Source: Butyricicoccus sp.
GTDB lineage: Bacteria > Bacillota > Clostridia > Oscillospirales > Butyricicoccaceae
NCBI GenBank assembly: GCA_020025885.1
Contig: JAHHRJ010000061.1
Coordinates: forward strand, 1 to 10,156
Reading direction: 5' to 3'
DNA: 10,156 bases
Below, piece by piece: positions 1 to 6,228 of this stretch (within the stretch, counting starts at the first letter, position 1; each line of letters opens with the position of its first letter). The position numbers were made by a program, and so were the translations under genes. The notes under the pieces were generated by a model. That model ran no database searches. It worked only from the letters and a program-made list of their open reading frames with translations, and was not told the origin of the DNA.

Positions 1-4
1 AGAT

Positions 5-21
5 AGACCCTTATAGGGTCT
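5..21. repeat. Small hairpin next to a larger one
   Basis: A 6-bp perfect inverted repeat (AGACCC at 5-10, GGGTCT at 16-21) with a 5-nt loop. It lies just left of the stronger hairpin at 26-50, so the 3' flank of the minus-strand gene carries two hairpins in tandem. No T-run follows on either strand, so it is not a convincing terminator alone. It may belong to a repeated intergenic element. Confidence 0.4.
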
Positions 22-25
22 GTTC

Positions 26-50
26 AAACCACCCGTTCAACGGGTGGTTT
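26..50. terminator. Perfect GC-rich hairpin, probable (bidirectional) terminator
   Basis: Positions 26-35 (AAACCACCCG) and 41-50 (CGGGTGGTTT) form a perfect 10-bp stem with a 5-nt loop. The flanking bases inside the loop can extend the complementarity to 12 bp. It starts 12 nt beyond the stop codon of the minus-strand sulfatase gene. The T-run is short on both sides: GGTTTTGATTT on plus, GGTTTGAAC on minus. It therefore looks slightly better for a gene entering from the left. It may serve two convergent genes, only one of which is in the window. Confidence 0.55.
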
Positions 51-62
51 TGATTTGCGGGT

Positions 63-2024
63 TTAGTCTGTTTGTTTTTCGATGACTGGTGCGTTTTGAT
101 AGTTCTTGCCAAACAACATATCATATTGCAGCAGCCAGTGCTTATCATAGAATTCCTGTTGCTCTGGGGTCAGTCCATTCTGGTGATAGGAATTATCTGG
201 CTCTACGACCGTACCAACAGACTTTGCACGGTAATAATCAAACTCCTGACGGAGCAAGTCAAAGTATGGTGGCTGCTCTAAGCCGTACATATCGTTGGTG
301 ATTGAGGTCACCTGATAAGCTGCAACTGTACCAAGGTCGATTGGCTCCTTGTGGTAGTTGCTCCAGATGAGAAGCGGAGTGCCGTGAACGCGTGGGTCTT
401 TGGTATCTTCAGAGCCATAGCCCGTTGCGCTGTATACATTCATACCGTTGCCAATGGGGTTATAGTGGTCGCCCCACATGACCATGATGACAGGCTCATC
501 GACCTTATCAAAATAGTCGGTCAGGGTGCCCCACATTTCATCGGTATCTCGCACACCGGTTGCGAAGTCCTCCAGACAGCCGCGGGTGTACTCAGTCACG
601 CCCTCTGGTGCAGCAGTGATGCGGACACGCTCTGCATCGGAAAAGTTTTCCTTTGCATAGGCAAGGTGGTTCTCAATCGTGACTGCGTGCAGGAACAGCG
701 GACCGTCCTGCTTGGTTTCATAGGCATCAATGATCTGACGCGCCATTTCCTGTTCGCTCACCAGTCCATTTTCCCAGTCAATTGGGCGCTTGCGTTCAGG
801 ATCTTCCATATCCTCAAGGCTGATAAAGTCATCAAAGCCAAGGTTTGCATAGGTACGCTCACGGTTCCAGAATTTTGCGTAATAACCATGAATTGCCTTG
901 GTCTGGTAGCCCTGTGTTTTGCGGAATGCCGCGATGGAGGACGTGGGACCGTGAATATATTCTACATAAGGCTTACAGTTATTGGGAAGATATTCCATAG
1001 AGAAGCCAGTCAGGACTTCGCACTCTACGTCACAGGTGCCACCACCAAAGCGTGGAGAGAAGCATTTACCGAATGCCATTTCCTGACGGGTGCGCTGGAT
1101 ATTTGGTGTGATCGGCTGGTCAAAGGTAACGCCCGGCAGATCGGTTGGGTCCCAGAATGCCTCAGACTGGATATAAATAATGGTTGGGTTTTTTGGTGCA
1201 GCGCTGGGATTTTGTGCTGCAAGGCTACCTGCAAAATAAGGCTTGTCATTTGGGTTCTGTTTGATTTCCTCCAATACTTCCTCAATATGCTCGGCGCCAT
1301 ACTGGTTTGGTGCGTCGATCTGCATGACCTGTATGTTGGTAAAGAATGCAGTAATCAGACCATAGTTGCGGTAGTAACGATCCTGCATCCAAGCATCTGG
1401 GGAGATGTACAAAACGTTCTTGGTCACGTTCTCTTGCAGGAATACACCGAACACCATGAATAATACACCAGCGCATGGGATCAAGGTGCGTGCGAGCCAA
1501 CGTTTCCAAGTGAATTTTGGGTTTGGGAGCAGGCAAGACAGCAACGTAAGCAGGGTCAGGATGATGGCAGAACCGACCATAGGACGAGAAATCCAGAGAC
1601 CTGCTTTTCCAACGATATCAAATGCTTCGCTTGCTTGTGCCAGATCCCAAGGCAGGAAAGGCTCGCCGTGAATGGAGAGCTTATAATAACAAATAATTGC
1701 GGGAATACATAAAAAGATAGATGTACCAGCTACTGCAACCGGATGCCGATTGCTGAGACCAAGAATCAATAGATAAACAAGAATCAAAAAGACCCAGCCT
1801 GCAAACCAAGCAGCACGATGCCACCAAAAGCTTTCGACCCAGAAAAAACGATAGGTGAAAAGCTGGTCTTCAATTTGAATCCAAGTTGCACAAAATGTAA
1901 TCAGTGCCGCGGCGAGCGGGACAAACAGCCAGCTGACCCAACTTGGGAATTTGCGCAGACGCTTGCGCACATCTTCTTGAACTGGTTCAGAAGATGGAGT
2001 TTGTGAATTTACAATGGTTTCCAT
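63..2024 (-). CDS. LtaS-type membrane phosphoglycerol transferase / sulfatase-family protein
   Basis: Alkaline-phosphatase superfamily protein of the lipoteichoic acid synthase type. Such enzymes move glycerol-phosphate units from phosphatidylglycerol to a polymer or glycan on the outer face of the membrane. Numbering from the ATG at 2024 (653 aa), five hydrophobic segments lie at about 28-50, 71-91, 95-117, 143-165 and 175-196, followed by a large extracellular domain. That domain shows the family signatures: a metal-binding Glu in QSEAFWD (E288), the expected catalytic Thr in GGGTCDVE (T330), a His in FLHAVTIENH, and the metal-binding pair in MWGDHYN (D519, H520). The reading frame also opens at a TTG at 2048, but that codon overlaps the likely ribosome binding site GGAGGAG (2046-2040). 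The ATG at 2024 is therefore preferred, although its 15-nt spacing is long. The gene has its own promoter-like site and stands alone. Whether the product makes teichoic acid or modifies another polymer with phosphoglycerol cannot be decided from sequence. Confidence 0.85.
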   Translation of the reverse strand: METIVNSQTPSSEPVQEDVRKRLRKFPSWVSWLFVPLAAALITFCATWIQIEDQLFTYRFFWVESFWWHRAAWFAGWVFLILVYLLILGLSNRHPVAVAGTSIFLCIPAIICYYKLSIHGEPFLPWDLAQASEAFDIVGKAGLWISRPMVGSAIILTLLTLLSCLLPNPKFTWKRWLARTLIPCAGVLFMVFGVFLQENVTKNVLYISPDAWMQDRYYRNYGLITAFFTNIQVMQIDAPNQYGAEHIEEVLEEIKQNPNDKPYFAGSLAAQNPSAAPKNPTIIYIQSEAFWDPTDLPGVTFDQPITPNIQRTRQEMAFGKCFSPRFGGGTCDVECEVLTGFSMEYLPNNCKPYVEYIHGPTSSIAAFRKTQGYQTKAIHGYYAKFWNRERTYANLGFDDFISLEDMEDPERKRPIDWENGLVSEQEMARQIIDAYETKQDGPLFLHAVTIENHLAYAKENFSDAERVRITAAPEGVTEYTRGCLEDFATGVRDTDEMWGTLTDYFDKVDEPVIMVMWGDHYNPIGNGMNVYSATGYGSEDTKDPRVHGTPLLIWSNYHKEPIDLGTVAAYQVTSITNDMYGLEQPPYFDLLRQEFDYYRAKSVGTVVEPDNSYHQNGLTPEQQEFYDKHWLLQYDMLFGKNYQNAPVIEKQTD

Positions 2025-2073
2025 AATATGTGGTTTATTCTCCTCCAATCAATGCGTTTAGATAATCTTTGTT

Positions 2074-2102
2074 ATTATATCACACCATATCAGAGAATTT
2101 AA
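2074..2102 (-). promoter_or_regulatory. Extended -10 promoter for the LtaS-type gene
   Basis: Read on the minus strand, a perfect TATAAT (2079-2074) is preceded by TGA, giving the extended -10 motif TGnTATAAT. A weak -35 (TTAAAT, 2102-2097) lies at 17-nt spacing. Transcription would start near 2066-2068, a little upstream of the SD at 2046-2040. This is read by eye. Confidence 0.55.
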
Positions 2103-2113
2103 CCCCAAATCCT

Positions 2114-2159
2114 AAAAAAACCTCAAAAAATAAAAAAACGCCTGCAATTTTTGCAGACG
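2114..2159 (-). terminator. Intrinsic terminator, minus strand, downstream of the phoU remnant
   Basis: Arms 2139-2147 and 2151-2159 form a 9-bp stem with a 3-nt loop. The single non-Watson-Crick pair (C2141/A2157 on plus) becomes a G-U wobble in the minus-strand RNA, which supports minus as the transcribed strand. The hairpin is followed on that strand by a long T-rich run (seven T, A, then six T). It lies about 110 nt past the stop of the phoU fragment and just before the promoter of the next minus-strand gene, so it separates the two units. Confidence 0.75.
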
Positions 2160-2167
2160 CTTTGCTT

Positions 2168-2255
2168 AGGGCGTATCTGAAAACAAAGAAATCGCCGAAC
2201 TTTTCGCAATGGGTGTGTAGAAAAAGACCAGAATTTCGACTTTTCAGATATCCCT
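2168..2255. repeat. Inverted-repeat element (MITE-like or IS-end remnant)
   Basis: Two outward-facing arms, AGGGCGTATCTGAAAA at 2168-2183 and the complement of AGGGATATCTGAAAA at 2241-2255, flank 57 nt. Ten base pairs (2174-2183 with 2241-2250) match perfectly, and the outer AGGG also matches after a one-base gap. The spacing is too long for a terminator. The size and the terminal-repeat look fit a small non-autonomous element or two fused IS ends. I could not assign a family and see no clear target-site duplication. It lies between the phoU remnant and the terminator that would have served it. Confidence 0.4.
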
Positions 2256-2268
2256 TGGAATAAAAAGT

Positions 2269-2450
2269 TTAATTCACTAGCACACCGCGGACGATATAGG
2301 CAATCCATTCGGCTAGATTGGTGGTATGATCGGACATACGCTCCAAGTATTTAGCAATCATTAAATAGTCCACATATTGCGGGATGTTTTCGGTGCTCCG
2401 CCATGAACTGGCATAGGGTATTGCGCATTTGTTCGGATGCACCATCCAGC
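2269..2450 (-). pseudogene. phoU: C-terminal remnant of phoU, frameshifted
   Basis: The minus-strand translation ending at the TAA at 2269-2271 closes with YVDYLMIAKYLERM followed by SDHTTNLAEWIAYIVRG. This is the conserved last helix pair of PhoU, the phosphate-transport regulator that normally follows pstSCAB (family consensus LLMIAKYLERIGDHATNIAEW). Just upstream the PhoU-like reading continues in another frame (SEQMRNTLCQFMAEHRKHPA), so a frameshift lies near 2375-2385. Farther upstream, beyond about 2450, similarity fades. The roughly 150 N-terminal residues of a normal 215-230-residue PhoU are absent. The product cannot be a working PhoU. A functional copy is presumably elsewhere. Confidence 0.75.
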
Positions 2451-2495
2451 GGGATGTAGATGCACTTTCTGCGGCAGGCGTTCTGTCGGCTGCGC

Positions 2496-2639
2496 GCAGA
2501 ATATTGCTGCTATTGTAGAAAGAATGGTGTGTTTGTACAGGACTGTACCATAGAAGAAATGGTTGAATTTTGCTTGCAGTATGATCCGGTGGCAGCGATG
2601 GACAAAGAAGAGGCAAAAAAGCAGAAATGCGCTGTGTGA
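2496..2639 (+). pseudogene. C-terminal remnant of a small zinc-ribbon protein
   Basis: On the plus strand this frame reads AEYCCYCRKNGVFVQ, then DCTIEEMVEFCLQYDP, ending KKQKCAV and a stop. This closely follows the second half of the putative zinc-ribbon family (Pfam Zn_ribbon_2 type: EEYCxYCYxxGxFxxDxTMEEMIEFC). The first half, which carries the other Cys pair (CQSCGMP type), is not readable in the same frame upstream, and no start codon with an SD is present. It is called a broken gene. It runs in the opposite direction to the phoU remnant, and their missing 5' ends meet at about 2450-2495. The assignment is from memory of the family pattern. Confidence 0.6.
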
Positions 2640-2738
2640 TGGGGCGTATTTTTTATCAGAAACAGAAGAACCCATAAGTCCTGCGCATAGCCCGTGCGTT
2701 TTGGTGTCATGCTAAACGGACAAGGGAGGGATTTTGAC

Positions 2739-3413
2739 TTGATTCGGATGGAGAATGTCTGTAAAATATATGAGAAAGGCAGTGTGCGTGCAGTGGATGA
2801 TGTGACGTTATCCATTGCGCCGGGGAGTTATACAGCAATTTTGGGCGCGTCCGGTTCAGGGAAATCCACACTGATGCACCTTTTGGGGCTGTTAGATCGT
2901 CCCACGAGCGGGGAATACTGGCTGTGTGGTGAACGGACGACCAATTTATCTGCACGCGCAAGAGCGGAACTCAGCCGGGCACATATTGGATTTGTATTTC
3001 AAAATTTTAGTCTGGTTCCAGGGATGAGTGCGCTGGAAAATGCAGCACTGCCCCTTGCATTTCGTGGCGTGTCACGTGCGGAGCGCATTGATCGTGCGGC
3101 GGATGTACTATGCATGGTAGGACTCGGTGCACGTCTGCACCATACACCCAATATGCTTTCGGGCGGTCAGCAGCAGCGCGTTGCTATCGCGCGGGCATTG
3201 TGCACGAATCCAGATCTCATTTTGGCAGATGAACCCACAGGCAACCTAGACCCGCAGGCGGCGCATGAAATTCTGGAGCTATTTGACCGTCTGCATGCAC
3301 AGGGACGTACGATTTTATGGATCACGCATGACCAGCAAGCGGCACGTCGTGCACAAAAACGAATTTTGATGCAGCAGGGAAAACTACGCAGAAAAGAGGA
3401 GAACGACCTATGA
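2739..3413 (+). CDS. ABC transporter ATP-binding protein, LolD/MacB type
   Basis: A 224-residue nucleotide-binding subunit that would power an export or lipoprotein/peptide-handling permease. Motifs, numbered from the TTG at 2739: Walker A GASGSGKST (36-44), Q-loop Q88, signature LSGGQQQR (140-147), Walker B LILADEP (160-166) with GNLD following, and switch His197. The GNLD after Walker B and the opening MIRMENVCKIY are typical of the LolD/MacB/FtsE branch. The TTG start is preferred because GGGAGGG (2724-2730) sits 8 nt upstream; an in-frame ATG at 2694 has no such site and would add 15 unconserved residues. No FtsX/MacB-type permease follows; instead the stop overlaps the next start (ATGA at 3410-3413). 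The missing partner may be elsewhere, or was lost together with sequence in the decayed region upstream. The substrate is unknown. Confidence 0.85.
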   Translation: MIRMENVCKIYEKGSVRAVDDVTLSIAPGSYTAILGASGSGKSTLMHLLGLLDRPTSGEYWLCGERTTNLSARARAELSRAHIGFVFQNFSLVPGMSALENAALPLAFRGVSRAERIDRAADVLCMVGLGARLHHTPNMLSGGQQQRVAIARALCTNPDLILADEPTGNLDPQAAHEILELFDRLHAQGRTILWITHDQQAARRAQKRILMQQGKLRRKEENDL

Positions 3414-3898
3414 ATCGAAGAGATAAACATAATTATTATCTGGATATGGCAGATGTTGCACGGGAGCGTGGTACGTGTTTACGGCGCAATTATGGTGCGG
3501 TGATCGTAAAAAACGATGTGATCGTATCGACGGGCTATGTGGGTGCGCCGCGCGGACGCGCAAACTGTATCGACCTTGGCACATGCATCCGACAGAAGAT
3601 GCAGATTCCACGCGGGGAACGCTATGAGTTTTGCCGCTCAGTGCATGCAGAGGCAAATGCGATCATTCACGCATCCCGCGAGCAGATGCTGGGCGCGACA
3701 CTCTATCTTGTAGGGCGAGAAGCGGCAACCGGAGAACTTATTCCAGACGCGAACTCGTGTACCATGTGCAAGCGCATGATCATCAATGCAGGCATTGCAC
3801 ACGTCATCATTCGGCGGGATATGGATACATATGAAACGATCGATGTACAAGAATGGGTGGACTACGATGAACTGCTTGCAGGAGAAATGGGGTATTAA
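3410..3898 (+). CDS. Deoxycytidylate (dCMP) deaminase, ComEB-like
   Basis: Zinc-dependent cytidine/deoxycytidylate deaminase family protein of 162 residues, predicted to convert dCMP to dUMP, the precursor of dTMP. The zinc and catalytic motif HAEANAI is at 79-85 (His79 ligand, Glu81 proton shuttle). The second zinc motif is SCTMC at 116-120 (Cys117, Cys120), with Ser where many family members have Pro. The N-terminal RNYGAVIVKNDVIVSTGYVGAPRG and the insert before HAE are typical of dCMP deaminases rather than tRNA or free-cytidine deaminases. AGGAG at 3397-3401 lies 8 nt before the ATG, which overlaps the upstream TGA, so it is translationally linked to the ABC ATPase gene. The next gene starts 3 nt after its stop. 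The name ComEB reflects homology only; no competence genes are seen here. Confidence 0.88.
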   Translation: MNRRDKHNYYLDMADVARERGTCLRRNYGAVIVKNDVIVSTGYVGAPRGRANCIDLGTCIRQKMQIPRGERYEFCRSVHAEANAIIHASREQMLGATLYLVGREAATGELIPDANSCTMCKRMIINAGIAHVIIRRDMDTYETIDVQEWVDYDELLAGEMGY

Positions 3899-3901
3899 GT
3901 C

Positions 3902-4681
3902 ATGATGATTGCAAGTGGTTTGGTGATTATTGCCGTCAATCTCTTGGTGCTCGGCATGATCTGGCTGGTTTGGCATTTTCTCTTCAGCCGTGGACCCACA
4001 ACAGCCGCGCGTCTGCGCAGGCTCGTGGTTTGGGATCGCATTGCGACCAGCGATGGTATTCCATGCGGCGGTGATTTGGGCGCGGCGGCAGCACTTCTGC
4101 GTGCACTCGAACAGGGCGGCGGTGCGCAAGATTTGGTACGCGCGCATATGGTGCGCTGGCTGCAAATGGGTGCGATCTGCGTAGGGCAGGCAGGCAAGAA
4201 AAAACTGCGCTCGTTTGGCGATGAGACGCAAGCGGAGTTATCTTTTTCGGAAGAATACTGCAAAATTGAGGGCGCAGCGGGACTGCTGTATCAGCAGATC
4301 TCTGGCTGGATGTCTGAGGATGGCACATTGCAGCGCAGTGAACTTTATCAGGCGGCGCGGCAGGACGCGGAGGCAGTAAATAATATTTTGCGTCAGATGC
4401 TGCAAGAGGGGCAGCGCAGCCTACGAGAGATGGGCGGTGCGGCGATCGAGAGCAAGAAAGCAAAGTTTGGCTTTTCAGACGAGGCACGCGAAATTTACAC
4501 CACAAAGGGTATCCGCCTCGCACGGGAAACGACGGCATATGCAAAGTTCGTGCGTGAAAATACTGTGCCGGAAACCCCAATGGCAGCGGTGGCAGGTGGA
4601 ATTTCGCCAGATGGCATGGTATGTGTGCTCGCAGACGCGATTTATAACGGAATGCAGGCAGGAAAGCAAGTTTGCCGTTGA
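3902..4681 (+). CDS. Uncharacterised protein with one N-terminal membrane anchor
   Basis: I do not recognise this 259-residue protein. Residues about 5-28 are strongly hydrophobic (SGLVIIAVNLLVLGMIWLVW) and followed by Arg-rich sequence (RLRRLVVWDR), which suggests a single membrane anchor with the rest in the cytoplasm. The remainder looks mainly alpha-helical. It has a Gly/Ala-rich stretch (57-76), a central segment with many Gln and Glu (about 118-175), and a C-terminal part with GGAAIESKKAKFGFSD, then PETPMAAVAGGISPDGM. No catalytic motif, repeat or signal cleavage site stands out; the Cys residues (55, 93, 120, 241, 258) are scattered. The ATG at 3902 is 3 nt after the dCMP deaminase stop with a weak SD (GGGG at 3889-3892); a second ATG follows directly at 3905. 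Co-transcription with the two preceding genes is likely. Its stop codon (4679-4681) overlaps the -35 box of the thiamine operon promoter. Confidence 0.75.
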   Translation: MMIASGLVIIAVNLLVLGMIWLVWHFLFSRGPTTAARLRRLVVWDRIATSDGIPCGGDLGAAAALLRALEQGGGAQDLVRAHMVRWLQMGAICVGQAGKKKLRSFGDETQAELSFSEEYCKIEGAAGLLYQQISGWMSEDGTLQRSELYQAARQDAEAVNNILRQMLQEGQRSLREMGGAAIESKKAKFGFSDEAREIYTTKGIRLARETTAYAKFVRENTVPETPMAAVAGGISPDGMVCVLADAIYNGMQAGKQVCR

Positions 4682-4706
4682 CAGTATCTGCCCCCCGTGC
4701 TACAAT
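4678..4706 (+). promoter_or_regulatory. Near-consensus sigma-A promoter of the thiamine operon
   Basis: A perfect -35 box TTGACA (4678-4683), a 17-nt spacer and the -10 box TACAAT (4701-4706) precede the riboswitch. Transcription would start near 4711-4714, exactly where the aptamer's first stem begins. The -35 box overlaps the TGA stop of the upstream gene. Confidence 0.88.
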
Positions 4707-4710
4707 AAAA

Positions 4711-4803
4711 CCGCAAGGGAGCTTTTAGAAGAGCTGAGAGGGAAACTGTGCGTTTCCGACCTTACCTGATTTGGATCATGCCAACGTAGGGAAGCAACCG
4801 CGG
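4711..4803 (+). ncRNA. TPP riboswitch (THI box)
   Basis: The two conserved cores of the thiamine pyrophosphate aptamer are present: GGGAGC with GCTGAGAGGG (CTGAGA at 4734-4739), which binds the pyrimidine end, and ACCTGAT then TTGGATCATGCCAACGTAGG and GAAG (4764-4793), which binds the pyrophosphate end. The P1 stem can form between CCGC at 4711-4714 and GCGG at 4800-4803. At the DNA level the complementarity runs to 9 bp (4706-4714 with 4800-4808), but the promoter position suggests its left end is not transcribed. With the terminator at 4854-4886 it should lower expression of thiD to thiY when TPP is abundant. A competing hairpin can form between GGTTTT (4802-4807) and AAAACC (4825-4830), which would open P1 and is a candidate for the ligand-free fold. 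Confidence 0.95.
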
Positions 4804-4853
4804 TTTTACGCGCTTTCTGTGCGGAAAACCTGCATAGAAATCGAATACCGAAA

Positions 4854-4886
4854 GAGGATATCCTATGTGGGGTATCCTCTTTTTTT
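4854..4886 (+). terminator. Riboswitch-controlled intrinsic terminator
   Basis: Arms 4854-4863 (GAGGATATCC) and 4870-4879 (GGGTATCCTC) make a 10-bp stem with one G-U pair and a 6-nt loop, followed by seven T (4880-4886). It lies 25 nt before the thiD start. An alternative 9-bp helix (4829-4837 with 4863-4871, including G-U pairs) would exclude it and is a possible antiterminator. Which fold is coupled to TPP binding is inferred from the usual OFF logic of such leaders. Confidence 0.9.
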
Positions 4887-4911
4887 ATGATGTTTTGAAG
4901 GAGCAAGAACT

Positions 4912-5709
4912 ATGAAGAACGTATTGACAATTGCAGGATCGGACTGCTCAGGTGGTGCAGGCATACAGGCAGACCTCAAAACCATGTCCGCGCATGGCGT
5001 GTTTGGAATGAGTGTCATTGTGTCTGTTGTTGCAGAGAATACTGCACGTGTGATCTCAATTGAAGACGTATCCCCTAAAATGATCGAAGACCAGATGGAT
5101 GCCGTATTTGAGGATATTTTCCCAGATGCCGTTAAGGTAGGTATGCTGTCTACACCAGAATGCATGAAGGCAGTGGCACGCAAATTACGCCAGTACAAGC
5201 CGGAGCATATCGTGATTGATCCGGTGATGTATGCAAAGAATGGCTGTCCGCTGATGAATCCAGATGCGGTTGGTGCACTTACCCAGCATGTATTGCCGCT
5301 TGCAACCGTGCTGACCCCGAATATCCCAGAGGCAGAGTGTATTGCAAAGATGGAGATTCACAATGTAGCGGACATGGAAGAGGCAGCACGCCGCATTTAT
5401 GCGATGGGCTGCAAGAATGTTCTGATCAAGGGTGGTCATGGCATTGGGAATGCGCTGGATGTGCTGTTTGATGGCGAAAAGTTCTATCAGTTTGAAACTG
5501 CACGCATTGATACCAAGAATACACACGGAACAGGCTGTACGCTGTCTTCTGCGATTGCTTCCAACCTTGCGCTGGGACATGCAACAGAGGAAGCTGTCCG
5601 CTTAGGAAAGGACTATGTAACAGAGGGCATTCGTCATTCGCTTGCGATCGGCAAGGGCTGCGGACCGCTCAATCACTTCCACGCATTTTTCTCGGAGGGG
5701 TCCGTATGA
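4912..5709 (+). CDS. thiD: Hydroxymethylpyrimidine / phosphomethylpyrimidine kinase ThiD
   Basis: Cytosolic ribokinase-fold enzyme that phosphorylates HMP to HMP-P and then HMP-PP, the pyrimidine substrate of ThiE. The 265 residues match the usual family size. N-terminal TIAGSDCSGGAGIQADLKT (6-24) is the substrate-binding signature, with Cys12 where Ser is commonest. VVAENT (39-44) stands at the position of the T-x-Q-N-T segment. The anion hole and catalytic base lie in THGTGC (204-209, Cys209), and IDPVM is at 102-106. A pyridoxine kinase role is possible in this fold, but the TPP riboswitch in front and thiW/thiE behind make ThiD the clear choice. AAGGAG at 4898-4903 is 8 nt from the ATG. 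Its TGA overlaps the thiW ATG (ATGA at 5706-5709). First gene of the operon. Confidence 0.95.
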   Translation: MKNVLTIAGSDCSGGAGIQADLKTMSAHGVFGMSVIVSVVAENTARVISIEDVSPKMIEDQMDAVFEDIFPDAVKVGMLSTPECMKAVARKLRQYKPEHIVIDPVMYAKNGCPLMNPDAVGALTQHVLPLATVLTPNIPEAECIAKMEIHNVADMEEAARRIYAMGCKNVLIKGGHGIGNALDVLFDGEKFYQFETARIDTKNTHGTGCTLSSAIASNLALGHATEEAVRLGKDYVTEGIRHSLAIGKGCGPLNHFHAFFSEGSV

Positions 5710-6215
5710 GTCACACAAATCGAACAAGAAAGCTGGCACTTGCTGGACTGTTGACTGCGGTGGCAGTCGTAGGCGGTATGTTCTCCATTCCGCTGGGTGC
5801 GGCGAAGTGCTCGCCGGTGCAGCATATGGTAAACGTGATCGCGGCGGTTTTACTAGGACCGGGCTATGCAGTTGGCTCCGCGTTTACGGCATCCCTCATC
5901 CGCAATCTGATCGGAACAGGCAGTCTGCTTGCGTTCCCCGGCTCTATGGTCGGTGCGCTTCTTGCGGGCTTTTTATACAGTAAGACACACCATTTGGCAG
6001 GTGCTTTTGTAGGCGAAGTGGTTGGCACTGGTATTTTGGGCGCGATGCTGTCCTATCCAGTCGCAACGCTCTTAATGGGAAAGCCTGCGGCGCTGTTTGC
6101 TTTTGTTCCGGCGTTTCTGATTAACACCATAGCAGGTGCGACGGTAGCGGTTTTGGTTGTCTGTGCGCTTGCACGTACCAATGTTCTGAACAATCTGCGT
6201 TCGGGTCTGCGCTGA
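5706..6215 (+). CDS. thiW: ThiW, ECF-type S component for a thiamine precursor (probably thiazole)
   Basis: Small integral membrane protein (169 aa) with about five hydrophobic helices. It has the ThiW hallmark segments GAAKCSPVQHMVNVIAAVLL (31-50) followed by GPGY, and FPGSMVGALLAG (77-88). ThiW proteins are the substrate-binding subunits of energy-coupling-factor vitamin importers. From their co-occurrence with thiazole kinase, comparative genomics assigned them to hydroxyethylthiazole uptake; this substrate is a prediction for the family. The EcfA/EcfA'/EcfT energizing module is not in the window and would be a shared one encoded elsewhere. Translation is coupled to thiD by the ATGA overlap. 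Together with the separate ThiXYZ pyrimidine importer, it would supply the second half of thiamine. Confidence 0.92.
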   Translation: MSHTNRTRKLALAGLLTAVAVVGGMFSIPLGAAKCSPVQHMVNVIAAVLLGPGYAVGSAFTASLIRNLIGTGSLLAFPGSMVGALLAGFLYSKTHHLAGAFVGEVVGTGILGAMLSYPVATLLMGKPAALFAFVPAFLINTIAGATVAVLVVCALARTNVLNNLRSGLR

Positions 6216-6228
6216 AAGGAGATTTTAC

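Noticed and set aside
351..1463. 370-codon open frame on the plus strand
   Set aside because: It lies wholly antisense to the LtaS-type gene, has no SD and gives a composition rich in Cys, His and Val typical of a shadow frame. The minus-strand frame carries all the family motifs.
2640..2738. Possible promoter for the ABC ATPase operon
   Set aside because: Several AT-rich hexamers occur, but no pair with good -35/-10 matches and 16-18 nt spacing was found, so no site is called.
2361..2815. Minus-strand open frames over the zinc-ribbon remnant and the start of the ABC gene
   Set aside because: Their translations match nothing recognisable, while the plus strand reads a zinc-ribbon C-terminus and the ABC ATPase start.
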